Shown one piece after another: positions 42,483 to 52,240 of a DNA stretch of 64,000 bases. The position numbers and the translations under genes were made by a program. The notes below the pieces were generated by a model. It was not told the DNA's origin. It searched no databases and was given only the letters and a program-made list of their open reading frames with translations. The stretch is from Actinomycetospora chibensis (GTDB lineage: Bacteria > Actinomycetota > Actinomycetes > Mycobacteriales > Pseudonocardiaceae), in contig NZ_JAQZAM010000007.1 of assembly GCF_028737215.1 (NCBI RefSeq), forward strand, positions 227,139 to 291,138. Reading direction: 5' to 3'. Position 1 is the stretch's first letter; every line of letters starts with the position of its first letter.

Positions 42483-43070
42483 GCGACGCGCACCGAGTGT
42501 CGTCACGCCCTCCGGCGGAAGTCCCGCGGCGATGGCGAGGACACCCGCGAACGCATGGCCGTGCGCCGTGAGGACGTCCTCGGTGGGCGTCCAGGAGGCC
42601 CGCAGCTCGAGGTCGGTGGCGTGACTCGGGCCACTGATGTCGCCGAAGCGCACCGAGGCCGTCTGGGTCACCGTGCCGCCGAGCGCGGTCCAGGCCGCCC
42701 CGGAGTCCTCGAGGGCGCCCGTGAGCCAGGACCACGCCACCTCGGGCAGCAACGGGTCGCCCGCGTGCTCGGGGTCGAGCTCGGCGCGCACGAAGGTCAC
42801 CACGCGCAGCGTGCCGTCCCAGGCGTCCTGGCCCTCGGGGTCGTGCAGCAGCACGAGACGCCCCGTGACGACGACCTCGGCGTCGTCCACCTCGCTCGCG
42901 GCCGGGGCGGGCGGGCCCGCGAGGACCTCGGCGCTCCAGGCCGCCGAGTACGGCGCCAGGCGCTGCGGGGGGCGCATCGTCCGCAGCTCGATCTCGGGAC
43001 GTGTCCGGAGATCGGCGAGGGACTCCACCGCGCGCCGGAACGTCTCGGGGTGGGTGGTGGGCGCCGTCAC
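42465..43070 (-). CDS. DUF3000 protein
   Basis: 201-residue protein matching DUF3000 (Rv2680 place): FRRAVESLADLRTRPEIEL at the start, LAPYSAAWSAEV, then VVTGRLVLLHDPEGQDAWDG and LPEVAWSWLTGALED. Function unknown; cytosolic. GTG 43070 gives the family's normal length. It is divergent from hemE and neighbours rnd in related genomes. Confidence 0.85.
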   Translation of the reverse strand: MTAPTTHPETFRRAVESLADLRTRPEIELRTMRPPQRLAPYSAAWSAEVLAGPPAPAASEVDDAEVVVTGRLVLLHDPEGQDAWDGTLRVVTFVRAELDPEHAGDPLLPEVAWSWLTGALEDSGAAWTALGGTVTQTASVRFGDISGPSHATDLELRASWTPTEDVLTAHGHAFAGVLAIAAGLPPEGVTTLGARRAGRSG

Positions 43071-43267
43071 CTCGACGACAGTAGGCCGAACGGGTTCTTT
43101 CCGGCACCTCCCACGCCGAGAGGTCCCGGGCGTCCCTCGTCCACCACCCGACCCGCGCGTCCCACCCGGCGGGCAGCGAGGGCGTCCTCCAGCTCCTCCT
43201 GCGCAGTCCGGGCGTCCCTCGCTCCCGGCGGCGGAGGACACCGCGGGCGTGGGACGATGAGGGCACC

Positions 43268-44371
43268 ATGGGCACGGCAGGGAGCACGACCGGGACGGGC
43301 ACGGCGAGCACGGCGGTCACCTCGGGGCGACGCCATCTGCCCGAGGCGCCGTTCCTCGTGGCGGCGAACCGCGGGCGCCCCTCGCGCCGCCCCGTGTGGT
43401 TCATGCGCCAGGCGGGCCGCTCGCTGCCCGAGTACCGCGAGCTCCGCAAGGGCACCGGCATGCTCGAGGCCTGCCTGACCCCCGACCTCGCCTGCGAGAT
43501 CACGCTGCAGCCCGTCCGCCGCTACGGCGTCGACGCCGCGATCCTGTTCTCCGACATCGTCGTGCCGCTCAAGGCCGCTGGGGTCGGGGTGGACATCGTC
43601 GCGGGCACCGGGCCCGTCGTGGAGCAGCCGGTGCGCACGGCGGCCGACGTCGCCGCCCTGCCGGCGCTGGACGCCGAGGGCGTCGCGCCGGTGGCCGACG
43701 CGGTGCGGCTCCTCGTCCGGGAGCTCGGCGACACCCCGCTCATCGGCTTCGCCGGCGCGCCCTTCACCCTCGCGTCCTACCTCGTCGAGGGCGGCCCGAG
43801 CCGCAACCACGAGCGCACCAAGGCGCTGATGCACGCCGAGCCGGACACCTGGCACGCGCTGTGCTCCACCCTCGCCGACACGACGCTGACGTTCCTGCGC
43901 GCCCAGGTCGACGCCGGCGTCGACGCCGTGCAGCTCTTCGACTCCTGGGCCGGCGCGCTCTCGGAGCGCGACTACCGCGAGCTGGTGCTCCCGCACTCCA
44001 CCCGCGTGCTGCAGGGGCTGGCCGACACCGACCTGCCGCGCATCCACTTCGGGGTCGGCACCGGCGAGCTGCTGGGGGCGATGGGCGAGGCGGGCGCGGA
44101 CGTCGTCGGGGTCGACTGGCGGCTGCCGCTCGACGTCGCCGCCGCCCGCGTGGGGCCGGGCCGGGCCCTGCAGGGCAACCTCGACCCGGCGCTGCTGTTC
44201 GCCGGCCAGGACGTCGTCGACCGCGAGGTCCGCCGGATCCTCGCCGAGGGCGCCACCGCCGAGGGTCACGTGTTCAACCTCGGCCACGGGGTGCTCCCCG
44301 AGACCGATCCGGACGTGCTCGCCCGGGTCGTCGATCTGGTGCACGAGACACCCGTGCCAGCCGGTCCGTGA
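43268..44371 (+). CDS. hemE: Uroporphyrinogen decarboxylase
   Basis: 367-residue enzyme that removes four carboxyl groups from uroporphyrinogen III to give coproporphyrinogen III, in the cytosol. Conserved substrate-binding block [17 protein letters not shown] (41-57) and catalytic D96 in LFSDIVVP. A 20-residue Thr/Gly/Ser-rich lead precedes the domain. ATG 43268. The stop overlaps the hemY start by four bases. Confidence 0.96.
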   Translation: MGTAGSTTGTGTASTAVTSGRRHLPEAPFLVAANRGRPSRRPVWFMRQAGRSLPEYRELRKGTGMLEACLTPDLACEITLQPVRRYGVDAAILFSDIVVPLKAAGVGVDIVAGTGPVVEQPVRTAADVAALPALDAEGVAPVADAVRLLVRELGDTPLIGFAGAPFTLASYLVEGGPSRNHERTKALMHAEPDTWHALCSTLADTTLTFLRAQVDAGVDAVQLFDSWAGALSERDYRELVLPHSTRVLQGLADTDLPRIHFGVGTGELLGAMGEAGADVVGVDWRLPLDVAAARVGPGRALQGNLDPALLFAGQDVVDREVRRILAEGATAEGHVFNLGHGVLPETDPDVLARVVDLVHETPVPAGP

Positions 44372-45804
44372 GCCGCGTCCTCGTCGTCGGCGGCGGGGTC
44401 TCGGGCCTGGCCGCGGCGCACCGCCTGCGCACCCTCCTGGGCGCCGACGCCGAGATCGTCGTCGTCGAGGCCGCGCGGTCGCTGGGCGGCAAGCTCTCGG
44501 CGCTGGAGATCGGCGGCCGTCGCGTCGACGCGGGCGCCGAGGCCTTCCTGGCGCGGCGTCCCGAGGCGGCGGCGCGGATCGCCGAGCTCGGCCTCGACGA
44601 CCAGCTCGTGCACCCGGGGTCCGCGACCTCCGCGCTGCGCGTCGGCGGCCGCACCGTCGGGCTCCCGCCGCGCACGGTCATGGGCGTGCCCGGCGACCCG
44701 GACGTCGCGGCGGGGGCGCTGTCGCCCGACGGGCTCGCCGCGCTGCGCGCCGACCGTCCCGGCGCGTGGGAGCCGGGCGGCGACGTCACCGTCGGCGAGC
44801 TGGTGCGGGCCCGGCTCGGGGACGAGGTGGCGGACCGTCTCGTCGACCCGCTGCTCGGCGGCGTCTACGCCGGGCGCGCCGACGCGCTCGGGGTGCGCGC
44901 GACCGTGCCGGCGCTGGCCGCCGCGCTCGACGCCGACCCCCGCTCGCTGCTCGCCGCGGCGCGCTCCTGCCTGCCCGCGCCACCGATCGAGGGCGCGCCA
45001 CCCCTCCCGGTGTTCGGCACCCTCCGCGGCGGCCTCGCCGACCTGCCCGCCACCCTCGCCCTCGCCGCCCGCGCCGAGCTCCGCCTGGGGCGCACGGTCA
45101 CGGCGCTGGCCCGGACCGCCACGGGCTGGCGCGCCGAGCTCGGCGAGGACGGGCCCCCGGTCGAGGCCGATGCCGTGGTGCTCGCCGTCCCGGCCCCGGC
45201 CGTGCGCCGCCTGCTCGCCGACCACGCCCCGGCCGCCGCCCGGGCGGCCGGCGAGATCGAGGTCGGGTCGTCGGCGCTCGTGCTGCTCGCCCTGCCCGCG
45301 GCGGCCGCGGCCCCGCTCGCCGGACGCTCCGGGGTCCTCGTCGGGGCGGGGGAGCGGCGGCCCGACGGCCTGCTCTGGACGATCAAGGCGGCCACCTTCA
45401 GCGCGCAGAAGTGGCCTCATCTGGCACCCGGGGAGGACCCCGACGACACCTCCGTGCTGCGCCTGTCGATCGGCCGCCACGGCGATTCGGCCTCGGTGGC
45501 CGCCCTGCGCCGCGACGACGACGACCTGGTGAGCGTCGCCCGCAGCGACCTCGGCGCGCTCACCGGTATCGAGGAGGTGCCGGTCGAGACCGCGGTCGTG
45601 CGCTGGCCGGGCGGCCTGCCCCAGTACGGCGTCGGGCACGTCGAGCGGGTCGCGACGCTCGAGGACGGCGTCGCCGCGCTACCGGGGCTCGCGATCGCCG
45701 GCGCGGCCCTGCACGGCGTCGGCGTGCCGGCCTGCCTCGCCACCGCGGACGCCGCCGCCCGGCGCATCGCCGCCCACCTGGCCGCCTCGGTCGCCCGCGA
45801 GTAG
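44368..45804 (+). CDS. hemY: Coproporphyrinogen III / protoporphyrinogen oxidase
   Basis: 478-residue FAD enzyme. [17 protein letters not shown] (4-20) is the FAD loop; the LGGKLSAL segment and a closing [16 protein letters not shown] bind the cofactor. In actinobacteria with HemQ this enzyme oxidises coproporphyrinogen III to coproporphyrin III (CgoX activity). GTG 44368 is coupled to hemE. Confidence 0.93.
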   Translation: MSRVLVVGGGVSGLAAAHRLRTLLGADAEIVVVEAARSLGGKLSALEIGGRRVDAGAEAFLARRPEAAARIAELGLDDQLVHPGSATSALRVGGRTVGLPPRTVMGVPGDPDVAAGALSPDGLAALRADRPGAWEPGGDVTVGELVRARLGDEVADRLVDPLLGGVYAGRADALGVRATVPALAAALDADPRSLLAAARSCLPAPPIEGAPPLPVFGTLRGGLADLPATLALAARAELRLGRTVTALARTATGWRAELGEDGPPVEADAVVLAVPAPAVRRLLADHAPAAARAAGEIEVGSSALVLLALPAAAAAPLAGRSGVLVGAGERRPDGLLWTIKAATFSAQKWPHLAPGEDPDDTSVLRLSIGRHGDSASVAALRRDDDDLVSVARSDLGALTGIEEVPVETAVVRWPGGLPQYGVGHVERVATLEDGVAALPGLAIAGAALHGVGVPACLATADAAARRIAAHLAASVARE

Positions 45805-45827
45805 GTCGCCCGGGCCACACTGCGCCC

Positions 45828-47195
45828 ATGGACGATCTCGTCGGTGCCCTCGGGGCCCGGGATGACGGCACCCTGGACGACGAGGAGCGGACGACGTTCA
45901 TCGTCGACACGCTCGCGGAGGCGTTCTCCGACCTCATGGCGGCTTCGCCGGCGGCCTTCCGCAACAAGTTCCGCAAGATGGCGGCCGAGCCGTTCGCCTT
46001 CTACCGGGGCAGCGCCTGCCTGTACTACGCCGACGTCGCCCGGCTCGACGACCGGTGGGTCGACGAGCGCACCCGGCGCGTCTGGATCCAGGGCGATCTG
46101 CACGCCGAGAACTTCGGCACCTACCTCGACGGCGACGGCGTGCTCGTGTTCGACGTCAACGACTTCGACGAGGCCTACGTCGCGCCCTGGACCTGGGACC
46201 TGCGCCGGCTCGTGGCCAGCGTCGCGCTCCTGGGCTGGTCCAAGGCGTTCTCCGACGCCGACATCGACGCGCTGAACACGGCCTACCTGCGGGCCTACCT
46301 GGAGGCGGTGCGCTCCTTCTCCGGCGGCTCGGGGGAGCGCGAGTTCGCCCTCACGCGCCGCACCACCGACGGCCCGATCCGCGCGGCGCTGCAGCAGGCG
46401 CGGGAGAGCAGCCGTCGCGGCCTGCTGGACGCGATCACCGAGATCGAGGGCGAGGACCGGATCTTCCGCGACGGCCCGGGCGTGCGGCGGCTCGACGACG
46501 CCGAGCGCGACGAGGTCCTCGCCGCCTACGCCGACTACCTGGAGACCATCCCGCCCGCCAAGAGGTGGGCGGACTCGGCCTACGTCGTCCACGACGTCGT
46601 CGGCCGCAGCGGCTTCGGGATCGGCAGCGCCGGTCTCCCGGCCTACAACATCCTGATCGAGGGGCCGAACGAAGCCCTGGACTACGACGTCGTGCTGTCG
46701 ATGAAGCAGGCGGTGCGGGCGGCCCCGAGCCGGGTGGTGGACGACGGCGAGGTCGCGTCCTGGTTCCTGCACCACGGCCACCGGACCGCGCTGTCGCGCC
46801 GGGCCCTGCAGGCTCACGCCGACCGCCTGCTCGGCTGGACCGAGCTGGACGGGGTCGGCTACGTCGTCGCTGAGCTCTCGCCCTACGAGGACGACCTCGA
46901 CTGGGACGACCTCACCGAGCCCCGCGAGCTGCGCGACGTCCTTCACCACCTCGGCCGCGCCACCGCGCGGGCGCACTGCGTGTCGGACACCGACGCCGAG
47001 CAGGGGCTCGTGGAGGGCCAGGTCGAGGACGCGATCCTCGCCGTGGTGGACGGGGAGGAGGACGCGTTCGTTGCCGACCTCGTCGACTTCGGCCGCGCGT
47101 ACGCCGCCGTGGTGCGCGAGGACCACCGCCGCTTCGTCGAGGCGTTCCGCGCCGACCGTGTGCCCGGCGTCTCCAGCGCGGAGGAGTCGCTCTAG
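45828..47195 (+). CDS. DUF2252 protein (kinase-like fold)
   Basis: 455-residue protein of the DUF2252 family, related to aminoglycoside-phosphotransferase/protein-kinase-like folds. [12 protein letters not shown] (87-98) and FDVNDFDE (108-115) correspond to the catalytic and metal-binding loops. Function unknown. Its place is unusual: it lies between hemY (23-base gap) and hemQ (11-base gap), in the same direction, so it is almost certainly cotranscribed with haem synthesis. A CACACT hexamer lies six bases before ATG 45828. Confidence 0.87.
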   Translation: MDDLVGALGARDDGTLDDEERTTFIVDTLAEAFSDLMAASPAAFRNKFRKMAAEPFAFYRGSACLYYADVARLDDRWVDERTRRVWIQGDLHAENFGTYLDGDGVLVFDVNDFDEAYVAPWTWDLRRLVASVALLGWSKAFSDADIDALNTAYLRAYLEAVRSFSGGSGEREFALTRRTTDGPIRAALQQARESSRRGLLDAITEIEGEDRIFRDGPGVRRLDDAERDEVLAAYADYLETIPPAKRWADSAYVVHDVVGRSGFGIGSAGLPAYNILIEGPNEALDYDVVLSMKQAVRAAPSRVVDDGEVASWFLHHGHRTALSRRALQAHADRLLGWTELDGVGYVVAELSPYEDDLDWDDLTEPRELRDVLHHLGRATARAHCVSDTDAEQGLVEGQVEDAILAVVDGEEDAFVADLVDFGRAYAAVVREDHRRFVEAFRADRVPGVSSAEESL

Positions 47196-47206
47196 GGGGT
47201 GGCACG

Positions 47207-47908
47207 ATGGAGGGCGTGGCACGGCTGAACTACGACGAGCTGAACTCGACCGTGCGGTACGCCATGTGGTCGGTGTTCCGCACCGACCCGGCGCGCCTGC
47301 CCGAGGACCGCGCGGCCCTCGGCGAGGAGCTCGCGGGCGTGCTCGAGCAGCAGGAGGGCAAGGGCGTCGCCGTGCGCGGCGTCTACGACCTCGCGGGCAT
47401 GCGCGCGGACGCCGACTGGATGGTCTGGACGCACGCGCCCGAGATCGAGTCGCTGCAGGCCGCCTACTCCGCGCTGCGGCGCACCGCGCTGGGCCGCGCG
47501 TCGACCCCGGTCTGGTCGTCGACGGCGCTGCACCGCCCGGCGGAGTTCAACAAGAGCCACCTCCCGGCGTTCATCGCGGGGGAGGAGCCCAAGGGCTACC
47601 TCTGCCTCTACCCGTTCGTCCGCTCGCTGGACTGGTACCTGCTCCCCGACGAGGAGCGTCGCCAGATGCTCGCCGACCACGGCAAGGCCGCCCGCGGCTA
47701 CGCCGACGTCCGCGCGAACACCGTGCCCGCGTTCGCCCTCGGCGACTACGAGTGGATCCTCGCGTTCGAGTCCGACCAGCTCGACCGCATCGTCGACCTC
47801 ATGCGCGACCTGCGGGCCACCGAGGCCCGGCGTCACGTGCGCGAGGAGGTCCCGTTCTTCACCGGTCCGCGGGTCTCCCCGGAGCAGTTGGTGACGTCCC
47901 TTCCCTGA
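47207..47908 (+). CDS. hemQ: Coproheme decarboxylase HemQ (ChdC)
   Basis: 233-residue protein of the chlorite dismutase fold that decarboxylates coproheme with H2O2 to yield haem b, the final step of the coproporphyrin-dependent pathway. Y135 in [11 protein letters not shown] is the radical-forming tyrosine of the family, and H158 in [11 protein letters not shown] the axial haem ligand. ATG 47207 is 11 bases after the DUF2252 stop. Its stop codon lies in a short tandem duplication. Confidence 0.94.
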   Translation: MEGVARLNYDELNSTVRYAMWSVFRTDPARLPEDRAALGEELAGVLEQQEGKGVAVRGVYDLAGMRADADWMVWTHAPEIESLQAAYSALRRTALGRASTPVWSSTALHRPAEFNKSHLPAFIAGEEPKGYLCLYPFVRSLDWYLLPDEERRQMLADHGKAARGYADVRANTVPAFALGDYEWILAFESDQLDRIVDLMRDLRATEARRHVREEVPFFTGPRVSPEQLVTSLP

Positions 47909-47953
47909 GCGTCCCTTCCCTGAGCGTCGGGTCCTGATCGTCGGGTCCTGATC
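47896..47953 (+). repeat. Two adjacent tandem duplications at the end of hemQ
   Basis: GTCCCTTCCCTGAGC is present twice (47896-47910, 47911-47925), followed by GTCGGGTCCTGATC twice (47926-47939, 47940-47953). The first unit contains the hemQ stop codon, so the duplicate carries a second in-frame stop. Confidence 0.9.
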
Positions 47954-48035
47954 GGGACGGCCGTCCGACTCGTCGGGAATGCCGCACGGCGATCACAATC
48001 TGTCCTCACGCTCCGCGACGTGACATATTCTGCAC

Positions 48036-48368
48036 GTGGCGACGGTGGGCTTCCTCCATGTGGCGGCCGCACACGTCCACGCCGCACGCCGGCTCCTCGC
48101 CGAGCACGCGCCCGGTGTCGTCGACGTCCACCTCGTCGACCGCCACCTGCTCGATCCGACGATCGACCCGTGCAAGCGCATCGCCGCCCGCGTCGGCGAG
48201 CTCGTCGGGCGCGACGTGGACGCCGTCGTGTGCACCTGGCCGGCCCTGCTCGGTGACGTCGCCCGCGCGGCACGTGATCGCGGCATCGCCGCCATCGGCG
48301 TCGAGGAGTTCGCGGGGGTGACCGGCGGGGCCGGCATCCCGGGCGGGATGCCCGCCCTCAGTCGATGA
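48036..48368 (+). CDS. Hypothetical protein, racemase-like fragment
   Basis: 110-residue protein. VGFLHVAAAHVHAARRLL and DAVVCTWPALLGDVA resemble parts of Asp/Glu/hydantoin racemase-like proteins but it is less than half of their length and lacks both catalytic cysteine motifs, so it may be a shortened, non-catalytic relative. TATTCT at 48026-48031 is a good -10 box very near GTG 48036. Its end overlaps the convergent PH-domain gene by 11 bases. Confidence 0.55.
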   Translation: MATVGFLHVAAAHVHAARRLLAEHAPGVVDVHLVDRHLLDPTIDPCKRIAARVGELVGRDVDAVVCTWPALLGDVARAARDRGIAAIGVEEFAGVTGGAGIPGGMPALSR

Positions 48369-48777
48369 GGTGCCAGGTGATCAGGTCGTGGATCTCCGCG
48401 GCCTGCTGCTCGCCCCGGCAGGTCACCTCGTAGAAGGTCCGGCCGATCTGGATCGCGACCGTCCGCGAGAAGATGTTCTCGTCCTCGTTCGACACGTACG
48501 CGACCGTCGTGATGCGGCTGTACGGCGCCGTGATGAGCGCCGCGCGGCCACCGGGGAACGCGGTGTCGAGCAGGATGACGCGGCGGTTGGTGATCCCGCA
48601 CAGCGCGATGCCGGCGCTCTCACTGGCGTAGACGCCGTCGATGTGCTCCTCGGGCATCAGGCTGTCGCGGATGACGTCGTACTGGACCGTCTCGTCGAAG
48701 CGTGGCAACCGCGCCGAGAGGGGGTGCGGCCGGCGCGGGTGGTCGGGCGAGGAGCCCGGACGAACGGGGCGGGTCAT
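48358..48777 (-). CDS. Bacterial PH-domain protein
   Basis: 139-residue protein with a bacterial pleckstrin-homology fold after a basic, proline-rich 25-residue lead: LCGITNRRVILLDTAFPGG, IPYSRITTVAY-like SRITTVAYVSNED and a closing FYEVTCRGEQQAAEIHDLI helix. No membrane segment. Role unknown. ATG 48777 with GAGAGGACC upstream. Confidence 0.72.
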   Translation of the reverse strand: MTRPVRPGSSPDHPRRPHPLSARLPRFDETVQYDVIRDSLMPEEHIDGVYASESAGIALCGITNRRVILLDTAFPGGRAALITAPYSRITTVAYVSNEDENIFSRTVAIQIGRTFYEVTCRGEQQAAEIHDLITWHLID

Positions 48778-48935
48778 CGACGGCAATGGTCCTCTCCTGG
48801 ACGCGGAGGCGGTGGGCCGTCTCCCGACGCTAATCGTCGGGAGCGCGCACACCGCTGCGCGGGTGGTGTCAGCCACCGGCGCGGAGGCGGATTGCCTCGT
48901 TCCGGGGGCGTCGCCTGGTCCGGTCGGACCAGCCG

Positions 48936-49670
48936 TCAGCGGTACTCCAGCAGGAGGTGCTGTCCCCACCGTGCCATCGACAGCGGCCGAACGGCGTCCT
49001 GGTGCTCGTCCACCCACTCCCACACCGCCCGCAGCTCGGCGTCGTGGTCGAACAGGTCGTCGAAGTAGACCAGCGTGCCGGGGCGCAGGTGCGCCTCCAG
49101 CCAGTCGAGCACCTCACGGCTGCTCGAGTACAGGTCGCAGTCGACGTTGACCACCAGCTCGTCGTGCGGGGGCAGCTCGCGGCCCGGGAGGGTCTCGGAG
49201 AACCAGCCCGCCACGACCTCGACCCGCGGGTCGGCGATCTCGGGCACGCGTCCGGTGGCGAAGCTGCCGGCGGGGGCGTCGGCGTGCCAGTCGTGGGGGA
49301 GACCGTCGAAGCTGTCGAACCCGACGAAGCGGGCACCGGGCGCGTCGACGTGCTCGCTCCACCACTGCAGGGTGCGGCCCTCGTGGACGCCGAACTCCAG
49401 ATAGAGCGGCCGCGGGGAGCGCAGACGCCCGACGATCTCGGTGAACACGTCGAACCGGTCTCCGCGGTTGGGGACGTCGACCTCGAGCTCCCGCATCCAG
49501 CTGCCCTGCTCGAGGGCGCCGAGCGCGGTCCGCAGGCCGGCGAGGTGCCGCGGGGTGAGCCGGCGGCCGGCGGTGACGAGCAGCCGGCGGGGCTGGATCG
49601 GGGCCAGGTGGCGGGCGAGGGCCCGGAGCACCCGGCGGGGGCGGTCACGCGTGGTCAGAGCAACGGACAT
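48936..49670 (-). CDS. TylF/macrocin O-methyltransferase-like protein
   Basis: 244-residue methyltransferase. YLEFGVHEGRTL (about 90-101) is the SAM loop, GFDSFDGLP follows, and VNVDCDLYSS is the metal-binding motif of the TylF group that methylates sugar hydroxyls. A basic 30-residue start precedes the domain. No sugar-biosynthesis gene adjoins, so the acceptor is unknown. ATG 49670. Confidence 0.8.
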   Translation of the reverse strand: MSVALTTRDRPRRVLRALARHLAPIQPRRLLVTAGRRLTPRHLAGLRTALGALEQGSWMRELEVDVPNRGDRFDVFTEIVGRLRSPRPLYLEFGVHEGRTLQWWSEHVDAPGARFVGFDSFDGLPHDWHADAPAGSFATGRVPEIADPRVEVVAGWFSETLPGRELPPHDELVVNVDCDLYSSSREVLDWLEAHLRPGTLVYFDDLFDHDAELRAVWEWVDEHQDAVRPLSMARWGQHLLLEYR

Positions 49671-49706
49671 CGGGAGACGACCGTAACGTGCCCCGACCCG
49701 ACCGGG

Positions 49707-50141
49707 TCAGGCCGTCGACTCCAGGGGCTCGAGGCGCAGGCTCACCGAGTTCATGCAGTAGCGCTGGTCGGTGGGGGTGCCGTAGCCCTCGCCGCTGAAC
49801 ACGTGGCCCAGGTGCGAGTGGCAGGTCGCGCACAGGACCTCGACGCGGGTCATGCCCATCGCGCGGTCCTCGCGCAGGATGACGTTGTCGTCCGCCGAGG
49901 GGGCGTAGAACGACGGCCACCCGCAGTGGGAGGCGAACTTGGTCTCGGAGCGGAAGAGCTCGGCCCCGCAGGCCCGGCACGAGTAGACGCCCTCGGTGAA
50001 GACCTCGTCGTACTCGCCGGTGAAGGGCCGCTCGGTGCCGGCCTGGCGCAGCACCGCGTACTCCTCCGGGCTGAGCTGCTCGCGCCACTCGGCGTCCGAC
50101 TTGCTGACCTTGGGCGTGCCGATCGATGCGTCACTGCTCAT
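49707..50141 (-). CDS. msrB: Peptide-methionine (R)-S-oxide reductase
   Basis: 144-residue repair enzyme reducing the R form of methionine sulfoxide. Zinc cysteines C55, C58, C104 and C107; resolving C73 (SHCGWPSF); catalytic C129 (RYCMNS). Lies to the right of hemQ as in Rv2676c-Rv2674. ATG 50141. Confidence 0.95.
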   Translation of the reverse strand: MSSDASIGTPKVSKSDAEWREQLSPEEYAVLRQAGTERPFTGEYDEVFTEGVYSCRACGAELFRSETKFASHCGWPSFYAPSADDNVILREDRAMGMTRVEVLCATCHSHLGHVFSGEGYGTPTDQRYCMNSVSLRLEPLESTA

Positions 50142-50180
50142 GCGTCCAGGCTAAGCGCTCGCGGCGGGGCGTGCCGCGGA

Positions 50181-50221
50181 GTCAGGAGAGCGTCGGGAGA
50201 GCGTCGGGAGAGCGTCAGGAG
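50181..50221. repeat. 11-base tandem repeat
   Basis: GTCRGGAGAGC is repeated 3.7 times (50181, 50192, 50203, 50214), ending within the last codons of the leftward membrane-protein gene and including its stop codon. Confidence 0.85.
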
Positions 50222-50556
50222 TACGTGCTGAGGACGACCTCGAGCGCCTCGAAGATGACGTACCCGGTGCCCAGCAGGACCAGGGTGACGAGGACCACCG
50301 CGGCCAATCGGCGGGCGCCGTCCGCGCGGTTGGCCGACTCGGCGAAGTCGCGAACCCCGGCCAGCTGGCCCTCGACGGTGAAGGTCGACGGGCTGGCCTT
50401 CTCCATGCGGTCGAGGTGCGCGGCGAAGGCGCGCGCCTCGGGATCGTCGGGGTCCAGTCCGATCAGATCGTCGGCGAACCGGCCGGGCGGCCCGGCCGTC
50501 TCGCCGGCGCCGCGACCCCGGAAACGATCCCCGGAGGGACCTTCGGACAGGCTCAC
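50215..50556 (-). CDS. Small single-pass membrane protein
   Basis: 113-residue unrecognised protein. Gly/Arg-rich start, a short acidic helix (DLIGLDPDDPEARAFAAHLD), and one C-terminal transmembrane helix (about 88-108) ending almost at the C-terminus, as in tail-anchored proteins. GTG 50556. Divergent from the MarR gene; downstream repeat overlaps its stop. Confidence 0.6.
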   Translation of the reverse strand: MSLSEGPSGDRFRGRGAGETAGPPGRFADDLIGLDPDDPEARAFAAHLDRMEKASPSTFTVEGQLAGVRDFAESANRADGARRLAAVVLVTLVLLGTGYVIFEALEVVLSTYS

Positions 50557-50592
50557 CTGGCTACGGTACCCCCCGACCCGGCCGATCAGGCC

Positions 50593-50598
50593 TACCCT
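50593..50598 (+). promoter_or_regulatory. -10-like hexamer of the MarR-type gene
   Basis: TACCCT ends seven bases before ATG 50606; no ribosome binding site between. Leaderless transcription is likely. Confidence 0.45.
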
Positions 50599-50605
50599 GT
50601 CAGGC

Positions 50606-51076
50606 ATGACCACGGACACCTCGGCGTGCACGACGCTCGACGCGCAGCTCTGCTTCGCGTTGCACGACGCCTCGCGTGCGATCTCGGCGTCCTACCGTAA
50701 GGGCCTCGCACCACTCGGCCTGACCTACAGCCAGTACGTCGTGCTGCTGGTGCTCTGGGAGCACGGGCCGGTGACGATGGGGACGCTCTGCCGCGAGCTG
50801 CACCTCGACAGTGGCACGCTCTCACCGCTGCTGCAGCGCCTCGAGGAGCGCGGGCGCGTCGTGCGCCGCCGCCGCCCCGAGGACGAGCGCACCGTGGAGG
50901 TGTCCTGCACCCCCGACGGCCAGGCCCTCCGCGAGCCGGTGATGGCCGTCCAGCGGCGCGTGCAGGCCGAGACCGGGCTCCCGATCGAGGACCTCGTCCG
51001 GCTGCGCGGGGAGCTGCAGGCCCTGGCCGACCGGCTGCGTACCGCCGACGAGAGCGGCGTGACCGGCGGGGAGTAG
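50606..51076 (+). CDS. MarR-family regulator, OhrR-like
   Basis: 156-residue winged-helix repressor. The QLCFALHDASRA start places C16 where OhrR has its peroxide-sensing cysteine; the helix-turn-helix and wing follow (VTMGTLCRELHLDSGTLSPLLQRLEERG, RRRRPEDERTVEV). It would release DNA on oxidation by organic peroxides. No ohr gene is in the window. The ligase-like gene 18 bases downstream has its own -10-like box. Confidence 0.87.
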   Translation: MTTDTSACTTLDAQLCFALHDASRAISASYRKGLAPLGLTYSQYVVLLVLWEHGPVTMGTLCRELHLDSGTLSPLLQRLEERGRVVRRRRPEDERTVEVSCTPDGQALREPVMAVQRRVQAETGLPIEDLVRLRGELQALADRLRTADESGVTGGE

Positions 51077-51081
51077 TCCCC

Positions 51082-51087
51082 TAACCT
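51082..51087 (+). promoter_or_regulatory. -10-like hexamer of the LigD-type gene
   Basis: TAACCT ends seven bases before GTG 51095 in the short gap after the MarR gene; no ribosome site. Confidence 0.45.
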
Positions 51088-51094
51088 TCCGCGG

Positions 51095-52126
51095 GTGGCG
51101 AAGTCCCCGGCGGAGGAGATCGACGTCGACGGCCTCGCCGTGCGCGTCAGCAATCCCGACAAGATCTATTTCCCGGACCGGGGCATCACCAAGCGCCAGG
51201 TCGTGGAGCACTACGTCGCGGTCCGCGAGCCCCTGCTCGCCGTGCTCTACGAGCGGCCGACCCACCTGAAGCGCTTCGTCGACGGCGTCACCGGCGAGTT
51301 CTTCTACCAGAAGCGCGTGCCCAAGGGCGCCCCGGCGTGGCTCGAGACGGTGGAGGTGCGCTTCCCCAGCGGGCGTCCCGCCGAGGAGATCTGCCCGACG
51401 GTCACCGCCGCGCCCGTGTGGGCGGCCAACCTCGGCACCTTCGACTTCCACCCCTGGCCCGTGCGCCGCGGCCGGGTCGACGAGCCCGACGAGCTGCGCA
51501 TCGACCTCGACCCCCAGCCCGGCACCGACTTCGCCGACGCGGTGCGCGTGGCCGGGGTGCTGCGCGAGGTGCTCGACGACGCCGGCCTGCGGGGCCACCC
51601 GAAGACCTCGGGCGGGCGCGGCATCCACGTGATGGTGCCGGTGCGCCCCGAGTGGGACTTCGTCGGCGTCCGGCGCGCCGTGATCGCCCTGGCCCGCGAG
51701 GTGTGCCGGCGCATCCCCACCGAGGCCACCGTGGACTGGTGGAAGGAGGAGCGCGGCGAGCGCGTCTTCCTCGACTACAACCAGGCCGCCCGCGACCGCA
51801 CGATCGCCTCGGCCTGGTCGGTGCGCGGCACCCCCCGGGCGACGGTGTCGATGCCGCTGCGCTGGGACGACCTCGCCGACGTCGACCCCGACGACTTCGA
51901 CGTCCTCACCGCCGCCGGCGTGCTCGCCGAGCGCGGCGACGCCCACGCCGGGATGCACGACGACCCGCGGGGCCTGGAAACCGTGCTCGAGTGGGTCGAG
52001 CGCGACCAGCGCGACCAGGACCTGGGTGACCTGCCGTACCCACCGGAGTACCCCAAGATGCCGGGCGAGCCGAAGCGGGTGCAGCCCAGCAAGTCGCGCG
52101 CCGACACGACCGGCAAGACGGTCTGA
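51095..52126 (+). CDS. ligD: LigD-type polymerase/primase domain protein
   Basis: 343-residue stand-alone PolDom of the bacterial end-joining system (archaeo-eukaryotic primase fold). Catalytic RIDLDPQPG (D137, D139), KTSGGRGIHV and FLDYNQAARDRTIASAWS are present. It adds (ribo)nucleotides at DNA ends or gaps. Neither the ligase nor the phosphoesterase domain of full LigD is fused, and no ku gene adjoins. GTG 51095. Confidence 0.9.
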   Translation: MAKSPAEEIDVDGLAVRVSNPDKIYFPDRGITKRQVVEHYVAVREPLLAVLYERPTHLKRFVDGVTGEFFYQKRVPKGAPAWLETVEVRFPSGRPAEEICPTVTAAPVWAANLGTFDFHPWPVRRGRVDEPDELRIDLDPQPGTDFADAVRVAGVLREVLDDAGLRGHPKTSGGRGIHVMVPVRPEWDFVGVRRAVIALAREVCRRIPTEATVDWWKEERGERVFLDYNQAARDRTIASAWSVRGTPRATVSMPLRWDDLADVDPDDFDVLTAAGVLAERGDAHAGMHDDPRGLETVLEWVERDQRDQDLGDLPYPPEYPKMPGEPKRVQPSKSRADTTGKTV

Positions 52127-52240
52127 CGGGGTGGTCCGACGGGTCGCTCCGGGCCGCCGGTACCGTGCCGCGAGCCCCACGGACGGCTCCAGCGGGGCGG
52201 GCGCGACCGGCGTGGACCGTCGAGGGGCGGTGACGGCGAG

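Noticed and set aside
42197..42493. A 98-codon leftward frame upstream of the NarL-type regulator
   Set aside because: Composition is random, no ribosome site fits, and its first part overlaps the end of the DUF3000 gene.
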